Positions 6,082 through 17,100 of a stretch of DNA of 31,596 nt are shown here, one piece after another. Below the pieces are notes generated by a model. That model was not told where the DNA came from. It did no database searches and worked only from the letters and a program-made list of their open reading frames with translations. A program made the position numbers and the translations under genes. The first letter of the stretch is position 1. Each line of letters opens with the position of its first letter. Source of the stretch: Candidatus Fermentibacterota bacterium (lineage in GTDB: Bacteria > JAFGKV01); the NCBI GenBank assembly GCA_016928395.1, contig JAFGKV010000131.1, positions 1 to 31,596 on the forward strand, written 5' to 3'.

Positions 6082-8817
6082 CTACTCCCCGCACACAAAG
6101 ACGCGATCGAACCCGACATCTCCTTCGCCCCGTGCCGCCAAACCCACCGCCCCCAGAGGGGGCAATCGGAGCTGCACCGGGAACTGGTACTGAGTCACTT
6201 CCTGGCCATTGAGCGTGCCCCCAAGGTGGGTCGCGTGCAGGGTGACGGCCAGAGAGTTCCATCCCTGGGCGAAGAAGACGCCTCCGCCTGCACTGCTACA
6301 GGGAAACCAGAGCCCTGTGGCTGCGGCTCGCCCCTGAAGCTCTACGGTTCCATCGGAACGCACGACGGAGGCAATGGCATCACAGGAACTTCCCTGGACA
6401 TTGATGGTGAAACCATCTTGACACACGAATGCGGTGGCCCCCTCCGCATCTCCCGCGGGTTCAGCCCCAAAGAACACGTCGGCCTGGCATCGGGTCGAAC
6501 CCGTGTAGTCGATGGCGTGCTGCGACCAGCCCGTGACACCCTGGGGGATTGCGCCGGCGACGTATCGCCCATCTTCGACGCGCCAGGTCACGGCCGGGTC
6601 GACAACCCATCCCTGAGCGGTGCCATCGTTGAAGTCAGCCGCACACACGGGATCCGCGCACCCCGCAGCGCCGACGTCCATCGTGACGCTTGTGCCGTGC
6701 GATCCACCATTGGACTCTATGGTCAGCACTCCCTCATGCGAGCCCAGATCAAGACCGTACCGCTCTACGCTGAGCACGGGATAGGCATATTCGCCCTGGG
6801 GTAGAATCCCCGATTCAGGCACCAGAGAGCTCCAGGTGGGAAGACCTGTCACTGCCCATGCCAAGACACCCGTACCGGCATTCTCGACCGTGAGAACCGC
6901 ACCATCGGTGTCGGCATGGAGATAGACCTCCGCAGGCGACAGGCCGAGTACCGGAACGCCGGGGACCATGACCGTCACGATCAGATACACCGGCGCATCA
7001 GCTCCAAAGAACGAAACGCCGGTCTGCGCGAAACCGGAGGGTAGCCCGGCAAGGTCGGCGCTGACGGCTACGGGATTCGCCTCAAATGGGGCGAGCCCGC
7101 CCTCGGATGGCACCACGGTGATCCACGGTTCCTCCGGCGAGGCGCTCCAGGTAAGCTGCGCGGTACCGCAGTTGGCCACCACACACTGGACCGACGATGC
7201 GGCAATGCCGATGTGCACCGAATCCGGTATGACGTCGAGACAGAGGCCCTGGGGAACCCGTAGAGTGACATAAATGAGGGACGATGTGGTGGACGCATTG
7301 AGCACGAGAGTGGCAGCATGGTCGCCGATGCTCATGCCGGTGGTATCCCCCCGCACCCGCACGCTGCCTATGCCTCCTTCGGGCACGATACCGCTGGCCG
7401 GAAGGGCCAACATCCATGCCGCATCCCCCTGCGTCTCCCAGGCCAGGTCACCGCACCCCGTGTTGGCAAAGAGCAGGGTATCCTCGAATGCAGGCACCTC
7501 CAGGAACAGGGAATCAGGAAGTGCCCCTCCGAGCTCGGGCGCAACCTCCATCTCGACGGTCACCGGCGCGACGAAACCCTCGCCCTGAAAATGCACGGCC
7601 CCCCACTGCGACCCTGGGGAGAAGCCCGCCCGCGACACCACGGTAATCCATACGGTCTGGTCGACTCCCTCCAGCACGCCGCTGGAAGGCGAGACGTCAA
7701 GCCACGTATCCTGGGACACGGCGGTCCACTGGAGAGCCTCGTCGCCGATGGCTGCCAGCGTGATGGTGAGCTGGTTCGCCTCACACGGAAAGCGGAGGGT
7801 GTCCGGCTGCGCGGTGAATGCCGCCGACGCGGTCACAAAATCCCACAGTTCGCCACGGGACACATCTTCCCCATCAGAGGCGACCACCTTCCAGAAATAG
7901 CGCATCTCCGCCTGGAGCCCGGTGATCGTGACGGAATCCGTGACGCTGACAACGGATGAGGCGGAAGAACGTTCCTCCGTCACCGAGGCGCTGTCCGAAC
8001 CATACCATACGGTGAACGAGAGGACATCGGCGTCAGGGTCTGACGAGCTCCACTGAAGGCAGGGCGCCAGGCTCCGCACGGTCTCACCGGGTTCGGGCCG
8101 CGGCGAGCCGGGCGACCCCGGTGGTGTATTCAGCACGTGCAAGGTGCATGATGCCGCACCCACTACTCCCGCGCCGTTCCTGGCTTCGGCGCCCACGCAC
8201 CATCGGCCCTTCACTGGCGCAGGAAACGTATCGCGGCAGGCAGTGCTCCATCCTCTGATCTCATCGCCGCCCAGCATGAAACGGAAGACCAGCACACTGT
8301 CGGGCTCGTAGGGGTCAAGGCTCGCCGAGGCATCCGCAACTACATCACGGCCCACTCGGGTGGTATCCGGAAAGACCTCCACATGCGCCAAGGGGCCAAC
8401 TTGAAGCCTGCTCATGACCAAAGTTGCCTCGGTCGTCGTGCCGGCCTCGATGGCAAGCGTGGTGTCACCGCCGTACAGATTCACCCTGGGTTCGGCCGAC
8501 CACGCCACAGCGTCAACCCATCGGTTTCGACCGACAGGGATGCCCTCGATCGTTCCCGAGGCCTCATTGTCAACCACCGGCACCACGACGCGCAGGGTAT
8601 CCATACCCGATCCGCTCACTGTCACCGAGAGCGAATCGGGAACAAGGGCGTCAGGAGTATGGGATCCGCCAAGCCCGCGTTCTTCCGTGGCAAACACCAG
8701 CGCAAGCATCAATGAACCCGTGCGATCGCCCGCAGAAGCCGGATCACGGCCGCAGGAGAACACGAAGATCAGAATGAGCAGAATTCCAGTAGCGGCAAGG
8801 GCGAGCGTGCGGATCAC
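6082..8817 (-). CDS. Large lipoprotein with PKD/FN3-like and four BACON-like repeats
   Basis: This is a 911-residue exported protein, probably lipid-anchored at Cys22 (hydrophobic stretch ending FVFSC, a slightly atypical lipobox). In order I see an N-terminal beta domain (about 30-135), a PKD-like domain (about 140-235) and a fibronectin-III-like domain (about 235-335, YFWKVVASDG). Four repeats of about 95 residues follow (about 340-735). Each opens PDxL/PAEV and has a Trp...Trp core followed by P-S-G-x-L or a close variant, as in WLDVSPSSGVLEG and WITVVPSEGGL. The C-terminal 170 residues resemble a LamG/concanavalin-type sandwich. BACON-type repeats are usually adhesion or carbohydrate-contact modules, but the ligand is unknown. 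The start is GTG 8817, overlapping the upstream SH3b gene stop as GTGA, so the two are co-translated. Confidence 0.82.
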   Translation of the reverse strand: MIRTLALAATGILLILIFVFSCGRDPASAGDRTGSLMLALVFATEERGLGGSHTPDALVPDSLSVTVSGSGMDTLRVVVPVVDNEASGTIEGIPVGRNRWVDAVAWSAEPRVNLYGGDTTLAIEAGTTTEATLVMSRLQVGPLAHVEVFPDTTRVGRDVVADASASLDPYEPDSVLVFRFMLGGDEIRGWSTACRDTFPAPVKGRWCVGAEARNGAGVVGAASCTLHVLNTPPGSPGSPRPEPGETVRSLAPCLQWSSSDPDADVLSFTVWYGSDSASVTEERSSASSVVSVTDSVTITGLQAEMRYFWKVVASDGEDVSRGELWDFVTASAAFTAQPDTLRFPCEANQLTITLAAIGDEALQWTAVSQDTWLDVSPSSGVLEGVDQTVWITVVSRAGFSPGSQWGAVHFQGEGFVAPVTVEMEVAPELGGALPDSLFLEVPAFEDTLLFANTGCGDLAWETQGDAAWMLALPASGIVPEGGIGSVRVRGDTTGMSIGDHAATLVLNASTTSSLIYVTLRVPQGLCLDVIPDSVHIGIAASSVQCVVANCGTAQLTWSASPEEPWITVVPSEGGLAPFEANPVAVSADLAGLPSGFAQTGVSFFGADAPVYLIVTVMVPGVPVLGLSPAEVYLHADTDGAVLTVENAGTGVLAWAVTGLPTWSSLVPESGILPQGEYAYPVLSVERYGLDLGSHEGVLTIESNGGSHGTSVTMDVGAAGCADPVCAADFNDGTAQGWVVDPAVTWRVEDGRYVAGAIPQGVTGWSQHAIDYTGSTRCQADVFFGAEPAGDAEGATAFVCQDGFTINVQGSSCDAIASVVRSDGTVELQGRAAATGLWFPCSSAGGGVFFAQGWNSLAVTLHATHLGGTLNGQEVTQYQFPVQLRLPPLGAVGLAARGEGDVGFDRVFVCGE

Positions 8818-9341
8818 GGGAACACCACGTGGAAACTCAGTGAACCGGTGTCTTTGTCCTCACCTCCCGACAGCACCAGCGCGGTAACGACGCCGGTCGC
8901 CACCGCCCCGGCGCCGATCCATAGCCATGGCAGGCCGCCCTTGTGCGTCTCGGGCACGAGTGGTGGAGAGGGCAGTACGGAAGGAAAGGATTCCGGCTCG
9001 ATGGAGGGATCGTGGGCGATTACGCCGGGAACCGGCGCAACAGGAAGAGAGTCGGCGGGAATTTCGTGCACCCACTTGGCAAAGACCCACGAAGGGCGTT
9101 CATCCTCACCCTCGATCCTGTACCATCCGCCTTCTTCCGCCAGAATGGTGACCTCGTCACCGGCCTGCAGGCGGCCCAGCCTCTCAAAGGCGACCGCCGG
9201 GCCTTGTCGAACCGAGACGCCGTCGCCAGTGATCACGCCCCGGCGAGCCGCCGCCTGGCCGACGACACACGGGGCAACAACCATGGAACAGCACAGACAC
9301 ACTCGCACGATGATATCCACGTGAGATGCCGCATGGCGCAT
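8814..9341 (-). CDS. Exported SH3b-domain envelope protein with C-terminal membrane anchor
   Basis: The 175-residue protein begins with a signal peptide (MRHAASHVDIIV to about residue 34, ending VVGQAAA). One bacterial SH3 domain follows: VRQGPAVAFERLG, then LQAGDEVTIL, WYRIEG and WVFAKWV. Next comes a Pro-rich linker and a transmembrane helix near the end (PWLWIGAGAVATGVVTALVL). SH3b domains commonly bind peptidoglycan peptides. Start ATG 9341 is chosen because GAGGAGG lies 4 nt upstream; an in-frame ATG at 9434 would place 31 unlikely residues before the signal peptide. It overlaps the large lipoprotein gene by GTGA, suggesting a surface-exposed pair. Exact function unknown. Confidence 0.8.
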   Translation of the reverse strand: MRHAASHVDIIVRVCLCCSMVVAPCVVGQAAARRGVITGDGVSVRQGPAVAFERLGRLQAGDEVTILAEEGGWYRIEGEDERPSWVFAKWVHEIPADSLPVAPVPGVIAHDPSIEPESFPSVLPSPPLVPETHKGGLPWLWIGAGAVATGVVTALVLSGGEDKDTGSLSFHVVFP

Positions 9342-9352
9342 GGTGCCTCCTC
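9339..9352 (-). promoter_or_regulatory. Ribosome binding site fixing the SH3b gene start
   Basis: GAGGAGG (9352-9346 on this strand) followed by CACC and ATG. It decides the start directly ahead of the signal peptide. Confidence 0.7.
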
Positions 9353-9425
9353 GCCCACACGGGCCTGATGGCCCGGCTGTCCTCTCTGGTGGCCGGTGTG
9401 GCCGTGAACCTCCCGCTGAGTGAGC

Positions 9426-9457
9426 ATAATACATACCTAATGGCCGCCCTGGGTCAA
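9426..9457 (-). promoter_or_regulatory. Candidate promoter for the SH3b/lipoprotein unit
   Basis: Reading leftward, TTGACC (9457-9452) is followed by TATTAT (9431-9426) at a long 20-bp spacing, or by TGTATT at 18 bp. It sits about 85 nt upstream of the SH3b start in the 374-bp divergent gap 9342-9715. Confidence 0.35.
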
Positions 9458-9496
9458 GCCCGGAGGTTGCCGGCCCGATCCAAGGCTACGCAACGG

Positions 9497-9525
9497 TTGA
9501 CATTCCGCTGTGCGCTCCCTACCAT
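9497..9525 (+). promoter_or_regulatory. Candidate sigma-70 type promoter for the KamA gene
   Basis: A perfect -35 box TTGACA (9497-9502), a 17-bp spacer and TACCAT (9520-9525). It would give a leader of about 185 nt before the ATG at 9716. The rest of the gap 9342-9715 shows no gene; the leader has no riboswitch that I recognise. Confidence 0.55.
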
Positions 9526-9715
9526 CGAGATAGTCAGCCAGAGACTACGCGTACATGCATCAGACTCTGCATTCGATTTCTCTCCGGGAACTCCGACGGC
9601 AGGTCCCCGCAGGTCTTTGTACATCGAGATCATCCGCCGCGCATGCAGAGGCCGCTTCTGCATCCTTGGTGCACGCGTCGCCCATTGCCCGCGGCCCTTT
9701 CGGTGAGGATACCCC

Positions 9716-11635
9716 ATGAAGGAAATGACCGCGCACACCAGAACCGCGGGGGGCCGCGCGACACCACTGCAGATATCGGAACGCCCGCACCATCTCAGCA
9801 GGAATCTCCGTGTCGGCGCGAATTTTCGTGCCATGTCGAACGCCAGGGATTACCTCCCGGAGCTAAGGGCTGCCAATGGGCAAATCGCTTCGCTCCTTTG
9901 CTGCTCCCGGGACCTCGAAACCGTGCGAGACAGCCTTTTCAGGTACCTCGAGATGCGCGAACGCCGGCTGCTGGAGCCGGGCCACGCAAGCCCTCGGTTG
10001 TCGCGGGTTCTGGCAAACCAAGCCATCCGGGTGTGCAAGCACGTCATCGGCCGCCTCAATGAGGAACGCGTCGGCACGTCTGCTCTGGCCACTCTGGCGC
10101 AGATGGCAGCCGATGAAAGCATCGCTGACACGGTATCACCAGGGTTCGTCCTGGAGTTCATTCACCTGTTCCGGGCAATCTGCGGTCATCCTGACCTCTA
10201 CGACGGTGGTATGTTTCAAAGCGAGGATCTCCTAAACGTTGTTGAGGGTACCGGGCGCGAAGCAGCACGGGCCTACTCCCGGATCTTGGACACGCTTGCC
10301 ATGCGGATGGCCCGCGACATCGGCCGGTATCCCTCGGGCCTGGAGCCCCAAGTACGGGTAATCCGCGCGCACAACCGAGAGAGAATCCGCCGCTACTTCG
10401 AATGTTCGAGCACCGAATGGAATGACTATGTCTGGCAGATCCGCCACGTCATCACGGATGCCGAGACGCTATCCGCTCTGGTGGAGCTGACGCCCGAGGA
10501 CACCGACGCCATCCAGCGGGCACGAGTGTACGGAATCCCTTTCGGTATCACCCCCTACTATGCCAGCCTCATGGACCGCGTGCCGTCGGACCACGACCAC
10601 GCGGTACGGGCCCAGGTCATACCCCCCGGTGACTATGTGTCGTGCATGATCGAGCACAGCGAAGACCGGGCGACCGCGTTGGATTTCATGGGCGAACACG
10701 AAACCTCACCGGTGGATCTGGTAACCCGCAGGTATCCCGAAATCGCCATACTGAAGCCCTTCAACACCTGCGCGCAGATCTGCGTCTACTGCCAGCGTAA
10801 CTGGGAGATCGACCGCGTCTTGTCCCCTTCCGCCATGGCATCGCGGGAAAAGCTGGAGGGTGCCTTGGCGTGGATAGAGCGACACCGGGCCATCCGGGAA
10901 ATCCTCGTGACGGGAGGCGACCCCTGCCTTATGTCGGATGCGACCATCTTCCACGTGCTGTCGCGTCTCTCCCGAATACCTCATATCTCCCGGATCCGCG
11001 TCGGCACCCGAACGCCGGTGGTGCTGCCGATGCGTTGGACAGAGGAGTTGGTCGGCGTCTTGGCGCAGTTTCATGAACCGGGAATGAGGGAAGTAGCGGT
11101 GGTGACTCATTTCGAGCACTCGTACGAGGTCACTCCCGAGGCCATGGAGGCGGTGCAGCGCATACGACGAGGTGGCATGAGTGTGTACAACCAAGAGGTC
11201 TTCACGATAGAAAACTCCCGTCGCTTCGAAACGGCAAGACTGCGCAAGGACCTGCGGCTCATTGGCGTGGATCCCTACTACACCTTCAACCTGAAGGGCA
11301 AGTCGGAGCTGCAGCGGTATCGCGTCCCCATTGCCCGGCTGCTCCAGGAACGTCGTGAGGAAGCTCGCCTCTTGCCCGGTTTGGAACGCACTGATGAGCC
11401 TGTATTCAATGTCCCGCGGATGGGCAAGACACATCTGAGAGCCGGCCAGGACCACCGGGTGATAATGATCCGCCCCGATGGCGCGAGGATCTACGAATTC
11501 GACCCGTGGGAAAAGGGGATTACGCCGGTGCCGACCTACCTGTTCACCGATGTGCCCATCTACGACTACCTCATGGAGCTCACCCGGCGTGGCGAGGACT
11601 CCGCAGACTACGCGTCCATTTGGTACTACTACTAG
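9716..11635 (+). CDS. KamA-family radical SAM protein, long form (lysine 2,3-aminomutase-like)
   Basis: The family moves an amino group between adjacent carbons of lysine using a 4Fe-4S cluster, SAM and PLP. The radical SAM cluster motif CxxxCxxC is present as CAQICVYC (C352, C356, C359), followed by QRNWEI. TGGDPCLM is the GGD-type SAM-contact motif. Near the C-terminus, FNVPRMGKTHLR replaces the classical PGGGGK PLP-lysine segment, leaving one lysine that could serve. At 639 residues it is far longer than classical KamA (about 416). The first 330 or so residues are an extra, mostly helical region without a motif I recognise. Start ATG 9716 has GAGGA 6 nt upstream. True substrate is uncertain: lysine, glutamate or another amino acid. 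A good promoter candidate is at 9497-9525. Confidence 0.85.
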   Translation: MKEMTAHTRTAGGRATPLQISERPHHLSRNLRVGANFRAMSNARDYLPELRAANGQIASLLCCSRDLETVRDSLFRYLEMRERRLLEPGHASPRLSRVLANQAIRVCKHVIGRLNEERVGTSALATLAQMAADESIADTVSPGFVLEFIHLFRAICGHPDLYDGGMFQSEDLLNVVEGTGREAARAYSRILDTLAMRMARDIGRYPSGLEPQVRVIRAHNRERIRRYFECSSTEWNDYVWQIRHVITDAETLSALVELTPEDTDAIQRARVYGIPFGITPYYASLMDRVPSDHDHAVRAQVIPPGDYVSCMIEHSEDRATALDFMGEHETSPVDLVTRRYPEIAILKPFNTCAQICVYCQRNWEIDRVLSPSAMASREKLEGALAWIERHRAIREILVTGGDPCLMSDATIFHVLSRLSRIPHISRIRVGTRTPVVLPMRWTEELVGVLAQFHEPGMREVAVVTHFEHSYEVTPEAMEAVQRIRRGGMSVYNQEVFTIENSRRFETARLRKDLRLIGVDPYYTFNLKGKSELQRYRVPIARLLQERREEARLLPGLERTDEPVFNVPRMGKTHLRAGQDHRVIMIRPDGARIYEFDPWEKGITPVPTYLFTDVPIYDYLMELTRRGEDSADYASIWYYY

Positions 11636-11765
11636 TTCCGACGCGCCGGAGGAACTGGCGAACAGCGATGTGAATCGAACTCACCGGCGTATCCGCGGGT
11701 ACCATGACAAAGCGTGCGCTGACGACCGTCGGAGCAGGTTGTACCGATGACCGGGAGGTGGTGCC

Positions 11766-14150
11766 GTGCCCGACCAGATTCGACTCTCTGTTGAAGGCAT
11801 GTCGTGTGCGAACTGCGCCAAGGCAATCGAACGGGCCCTTGTCGCACGCGAGGGTGTCAAGTCGGCGGTCGTGAACCTTCCGTCGGCGTCGGTGGCCATC
11901 ACCTACGATCCCCACGCGATCAGCGTGTCGCAGCTGGCAGGCGCGGTGGAAACTGCGGGCTACCGCGTGCCGACACGCCGGATGCAGGCCGAGATCCGCG
12001 GCATGCACTGTGCGGCCTGCGCAACCGCGGTCGAGCGGGCCTTGGCCTCTGTGCCGGGCGTAGTTGACTCGGCCGTCAACAGCGCGACCGGAAAAGCCGC
12101 GATCACCGTACTTCCAGACCTTGTGGCATCGCCGTCTCTGGCCCATGCGGTACGCGAGGCCGGCTTTGAATGGATCAGCGACAACGGCAGTCCCTCAAAG
12201 CATCTTCAAGTCGCCTCACAGAAACGATTAGTGTGGGTAGGAATCGCATTCACCACGCCATTGTTTGTGCTGAGCATGGGCGCCGACGCTGGGCTGATTC
12301 CCTCTGCCCACGCATGGTGGTTCGGATGGCTTCTTGCGGCCCTGGCCTTACCGGTGCAGACCATCGTGGCCAAAGACTACTATGTCGGCGCTTTCAAGGC
12401 GCTCCGCCTGCGAGTCGGCACCATGGATCTACTGATCGCCGTGGGGTCTTCGGCCGCGTTCGCGCTCAGTCTGTACCGTCTCATCCGGGGAGTTGAGGGC
12501 CACCTCTACTTCGAGACCGCCGCCGTGATCGTGACGTTGGTGCGCGTGGGAAAGCTGCTGGAGGCCCGCGCTACCCGGAAGACTGGAGAGGCCATCCGAG
12601 CACTGGGCGAGCTGCGGCCTTCCACCGCCACGGTGCTGCGGGACGGCAAGATGGTGGAGATTGCGGTGGAGGGCGTCCAGGAAGGCGATGTCGTCTGGGT
12701 AAGGCCGGGTGAGCGTATCCCGGTTGACGGCCGCATCGTGGAGGGATCCAGCGCGGTGGACGAGAGCATGCTCACGGGGGAGAGTATGCCGGTAGACAAG
12801 ACCGTGGGAGACGCCGTCACGGCGGGGACTCTGAACCTGAACGGCCTGCTGCGCGTCCTTACCGAGAGGGTGGGACAGGAAACCACGCTGGCCCAGATCA
12901 TACGGATGGTGGATCAAGCCCAGAGCACCAAAGCGCCGATCCAACACCTAGCCGATCGGGTAGCCGGAGTCTTCGTGCCTGCGGTGATTGCGGTCGCCGT
13001 GCTCACGTTCGCCGGGTGGGTCACGGTGGGCGGTATTCAGGCGTCGGACGCGCTCGTTCATGCCATTGCCGTGTTGGTGATAGCATGCCCGTGCGCCTTG
13101 GGGCTTGCCACACCCACCGCGGTAGTCGTCGGCTCCGGCCGCGCCGCCCGAATGGGGATACTCTTTCGCAGCGGAGAGACGCTGGAGCGTACCGCGACGA
13201 TAGATACCATGATGATTGACAAGACCGGCACCTTGACCACCGGCCGCCCCGTGGTCACGGATATCGTGGTCTTTCCCGTCGGTGGGCTGGATCAGGCTGG
13301 GCTTCTCGCGTACGCCGCCAGTGTGGAGCAAGGGAGTGATCATCCCATAGCGGTTGCCCTCAGAGAGGCCGCTGCGGCACAAGGCGTGCAGTTACACACG
13401 CCGGAGGATTTCGTTGCCACCGGCGGTGTCGGAGTCGAAGCCTCCATTGAGGGACGCCGGGTCATGGTGCATCGCGCCGCCGAGGTATCTCCCGATGCTC
13501 CTGAGAATGCCTCGCTCTGGAGCCTTCGTCGCCAGGGCAAAACGGTGGCCGCGGTGACCATCGACGGCGAGCTCCGGGGTTTGATAGCCGTCGCCGATTC
13601 AGCCAGAGATGAGGCAGCCGAGGCCGTCGCATTGCTCAGGGAGCTTGGTCTCACGACAATCATGCTAACCGGTGACCACGAAACCACCGCGTCGGCCATT
13701 GCCGCTGGCGTGGGTATTGACCAGGCCATGGCGGGGCTTTCTCCCAACGACAAGGCCGACCATGTCCGCAGCGTGCGGGACACGGGCCGCGTGGTGGCCA
13801 TGGTTGGTGACGGCATCAATGACGCGCCGGCCCTTGCCCACGCCGACCTCGGCATCGCCATGGGAAGCGGCTCCGATATCGCTTTGAACACAGCCGATAT
13901 TGTGCTGTTGGGGGGCGATCTTCGAGCGTTGCCCACCTCGGTCGCCCTGGCTCGGGGAACGTTACGCACCATCCGGCAGAACCTGTTCTGGGCCTTCGCG
14001 TACAATGTACTCCTGATCCCCGCGGCGATGCTGGGATTCCTGCATCCCATGATGGCCGCGCTCGCCATGGCGGTGAGCTCGCTGTTCGTGGTGACCAATT
14101 CACTGCGTCTCAGGGGCTTCACGCCCTCATGGAAGGCAGGCCAGGTCTAG
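11766..14150 (+). CDS. copA: Copper-translocating P1B-type ATPase
   Basis: This ATP-driven pump would export Cu+ across the inner membrane. It has two N-terminal heavy-metal-associated domains, GMSCANC (C14, C17) and GMHCAAC (C82, C85). Eight membrane helices are expected. The transport site CPC is at 441-443 ([13 protein letters not shown]). Other P-type motifs are TGES, the phosphorylated Asp485 in [11 protein letters not shown], the SDHPIA histidine loop and [11 protein letters not shown]. The late-helix residues FAYN and MAVSS fit the Cu+ subgroup. It is 794 residues, normal for CopA. Start GTG 11766 has GGGAGG 7 nt upstream. No CueR or CopY type regulator or copper chaperone gene lies beside it. 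It ends in TAG overlapping the convergent TAG of tamB inside a single CTAG. Confidence 0.96.
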   Translation: MPDQIRLSVEGMSCANCAKAIERALVAREGVKSAVVNLPSASVAITYDPHAISVSQLAGAVETAGYRVPTRRMQAEIRGMHCAACATAVERALASVPGVVDSAVNSATGKAAITVLPDLVASPSLAHAVREAGFEWISDNGSPSKHLQVASQKRLVWVGIAFTTPLFVLSMGADAGLIPSAHAWWFGWLLAALALPVQTIVAKDYYVGAFKALRLRVGTMDLLIAVGSSAAFALSLYRLIRGVEGHLYFETAAVIVTLVRVGKLLEARATRKTGEAIRALGELRPSTATVLRDGKMVEIAVEGVQEGDVVWVRPGERIPVDGRIVEGSSAVDESMLTGESMPVDKTVGDAVTAGTLNLNGLLRVLTERVGQETTLAQIIRMVDQAQSTKAPIQHLADRVAGVFVPAVIAVAVLTFAGWVTVGGIQASDALVHAIAVLVIACPCALGLATPTAVVVGSGRAARMGILFRSGETLERTATIDTMMIDKTGTLTTGRPVVTDIVVFPVGGLDQAGLLAYAASVEQGSDHPIAVALREAAAAQGVQLHTPEDFVATGGVGVEASIEGRRVMVHRAAEVSPDAPENASLWSLRRQGKTVAAVTIDGELRGLIAVADSARDEAAEAVALLRELGLTTIMLTGDHETTASAIAAGVGIDQAMAGLSPNDKADHVRSVRDTGRVVAMVGDGINDAPALAHADLGIAMGSGSDIALNTADIVLLGGDLRALPTSVALARGTLRTIRQNLFWAFAYNVLLIPAAMLGFLHPMMAALAMAVSSLFVVTNSLRLRGFTPSWKAGQV

Positions 14151-17100
14151 AACTTGTACTTCAGCTTGAGTTGAACCTGGTAGTTCGTACGCGAGTAGAC
14201 GTCCTGCATTCGTTCGCCCACAAGCTTCAGGTCGATAGTGTCACCGAGACCCAGTTGCCGGGCGAGCGTTCTCAGGAGGTACTCGATTCGTACTTCGTCA
14301 AATCCCATGCTCCGCAGCCCGCTGGCCACCGAGACGAAAAGTTCGGGTGTCAAGTACTTGCCCAAGCGGACGTGCACGTCCCGATCCTCTGCTGAGAGCA
14401 AATTGGGCGAGACCTCAAGCTCGTCGAGCCCCGCCTCCGCCCGGAGCATCCGCACCAACTCGCCTGCCAGAAATTCCTCCACCGCACCGGCGGCTTCCTT
14501 GGCGAAGGCATCTCCTTGCCACAGCGCAAGCACATCATCCGGCGTGAGGTTAAAGAGCAGCATGGTCTTAATCTGTTCCTCGCTGTATCCCTCCTCGTCA
14601 GCCGACACACGCAGCACTGGGTCATCCACCTTTCCCGTGACGGTGAGCGTAAGGGTGATATCCGAACCATCACGACGGTCAGCCCGTACCGTGGTGGTGG
14701 CCGTCACGTTCAGCTCGGGGATGATCAAAGGCCCGCCCAGAAAGGAGACTCGCCCCTCCTGGAGGGTGAACTTGCGCCCGAGATAGAGATAGGTACCCCG
14801 GAGCACGTCGAAATCGCCCTGCATAGAAATGATCCCGTGTTCCTTTGCCACCACGACGTGCCCGGCCACCTCGGCATTGAGAAACCGATCACGTACCCAT
14901 ACGCCTCGATCCGCGACGATGTTTATGAACCATCGATCATCCCTGCCCGACGCGCTGGGAGGAGCGGGTTCAATGGGGATGGACGGAAGGTCGATGAGCC
15001 CCTCGATCAGCCTCGCTTCGCCATCCAGGGCGATACCCATCCCTCGTTTTGCCAAAGTGATGTCAGCATCATAGATCCCGTAGATCCCACGAAGAATCCG
15101 GAACTCCTGCATACGTCCGGTGATATCGAATGACGCGGAGTCCAGGATCAGCCCGGGCAGATCAAGCCGACCCTTCAGCCCGGCATGGCCCTTTCCCGAT
15201 AGTCCCTGTACGTCGTCGATGATGATGCTGTGACCTTCCAGACGGCCCAGACCCTGCACGGATCGGAACGCTGTTCGGATGGGCTTCACAATGATCTCGG
15301 CCCCGCCATCGACCGCCATGGAACCCGTGAGCACCGGTTTCGAGAGCGAACCGGATACGGCCATCCGCGCCGAAATCGTACCTGATCGGGCATCGAAGAT
15401 GGGTCTGAGCCCTGCATGAAGCAGTTCGTCGGAGAGAATCAAGACCTTTCCCAAGGGGCTCTGCTGGGTCTCAGCCTCCGCCAGAAGAACGCCGGTGGAA
15501 TCGATCCGGCCGTGACCTGTGATTCTGAGATCGGCATGAGTGATTTCGAGGGAATGCACGATGGTCTCCCGTGGATCGCGGGAGATGCAGAGTTCAATAT
15601 CCACGGGGAAATCCGCCATGACTGGCAGTCGTCGGAGCTCCTTGACGCTGGCCAATCCACGGACCGTGGCCCCGGCGTGAATCACGCCGTAACCCCGGCC
15701 GGTGAAGGATCCCGGGATACCGCCGAGGTGTGCCGCGACACCCATGGGTATGTGGCGCATGAGCACGACCCCGCCGAGGTGGCCCGGTGCCCACGCAATG
15801 TCACTGGCGTCCACCAGGCCCCCTCCGGACATAGCCAGCCGAAGCTGGGGAAGCCGCAACGTGCCGCCCTCTCGTTCGATGGCCGCACCGCCGATCAAGG
15901 CAACTGCCCAGCGGTCAGAGAGCGCCATGAGATGGGCGATCCTGCCGGAACGCCCCCGCCATTCTCCGTTCCCCCCTACCAACACACCCCCCGGCCTCAG
16001 AAAAGTCGCCTCGGAGGCCACCACGGCCTCCTTCGATGCCTCGAGCACTATGCGGCCTGCCAATAGCAGAACTTCTTCCCCACGGCACAACCTTCCCAGC
16101 GAGGCGATTCCCTCCGCGTGCCATTCTCCGCCCCGTAGACCGGCCGAACCGGCAAATGACCCAGAGGAAAGCTCCACGTTGCGAATTCGAACAGCATTCA
16201 TCGTGAGTGTCCCCGCCCATCCAAAGTCCGGGAAACTGCCCGAAAGAGAACCCTTCATTCGTGCGTCGCCTGCGAGGAACTCCCCCCCCGTGAACGGTGC
16301 GAGAAGGGGGCCGATAGATCCTTGGAAGTCATGCCACAGGCGTACTGCTGTTGCCGACATGCAACCGTGTGCGGATCCTCTGAGTGTGCCTTCCGCAACG
16401 GTGAGCTCGTGGACAGTTGCAACGCCGTCCTGCCACCCAACACGGGCGTCAACAGAACCGAGTCGCCATGACTTCCACGCCAGATGGCCCGAGCTCAAGG
16501 TGGCGGTCAAACCGCGGGAAGCGCCTGCAAGGCCTCCTTCCGCTTCCAACTCACCGGAAACGACAACCACTCCGCCCAGTGAACCGGGAGGAATGATTCC
16601 GATGGAATCGGCACGCAAGGATGTCTCCACCCACCAGCCGGCGTCCTGACGCACCAGCCGCCCTGATCCGGCCAACTGCCCGCCATCGTGCCGAAGCAGA
16701 AAGCGCCGCGCCACAAAGGCCCCCGGCCTGGCTTGGAAGCCGGTGCCCACCTCGTCGACTCTCAAGGATCCCCATTGAAGCCGAGAGATGTCGACCCTTC
16801 CCCGCGCGTCAAGTCCTTGCCCGCTGGCTTCGATGTGGGCGATGCCGCCAAGGCTGTCCGCCAAAGACGCGACCAGGCTCGACCACACAGAGAGATCGAC
16901 GCTGTCGGCAGCCACGTCCCAGGTCCAGCCGCCCTCTGCCTCGGATGCGGTACCCGAGAACATGCCTGCAGTAGTGGCTATGGTGATCTGGGCGTCCCAT
17001 GGCCCAAGTGCCAACCGCCAGAGGCTCGCATGTCCACGTACGTCAATGCGGTCGTGAATGGATACGTGTGCACTCCGGATCCGGATGGATGATTCAGGCC

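Noticed and set aside
5473-6804. 443-codon plus-strand frame crossing the antiporter end and the lipoprotein gene
   Set aside because: It overlaps two well supported genes and gives an Arg/Gly/His-rich translation with no domain.
11650-11695. tRNA-like T-arm (minus strand TTCGATT loop followed by a CCA) between the KamA gene and copA
   Set aside because: The T-stem has a mismatch, the spacing to CCA is off by one, and no complementary 5' acceptor arm is found upstream.
11636-11765. Copper-responsive operator ahead of copA
   Set aside because: No CueR-, CopY- or CsoR-like palindrome could be recognised in the 130-bp gap.
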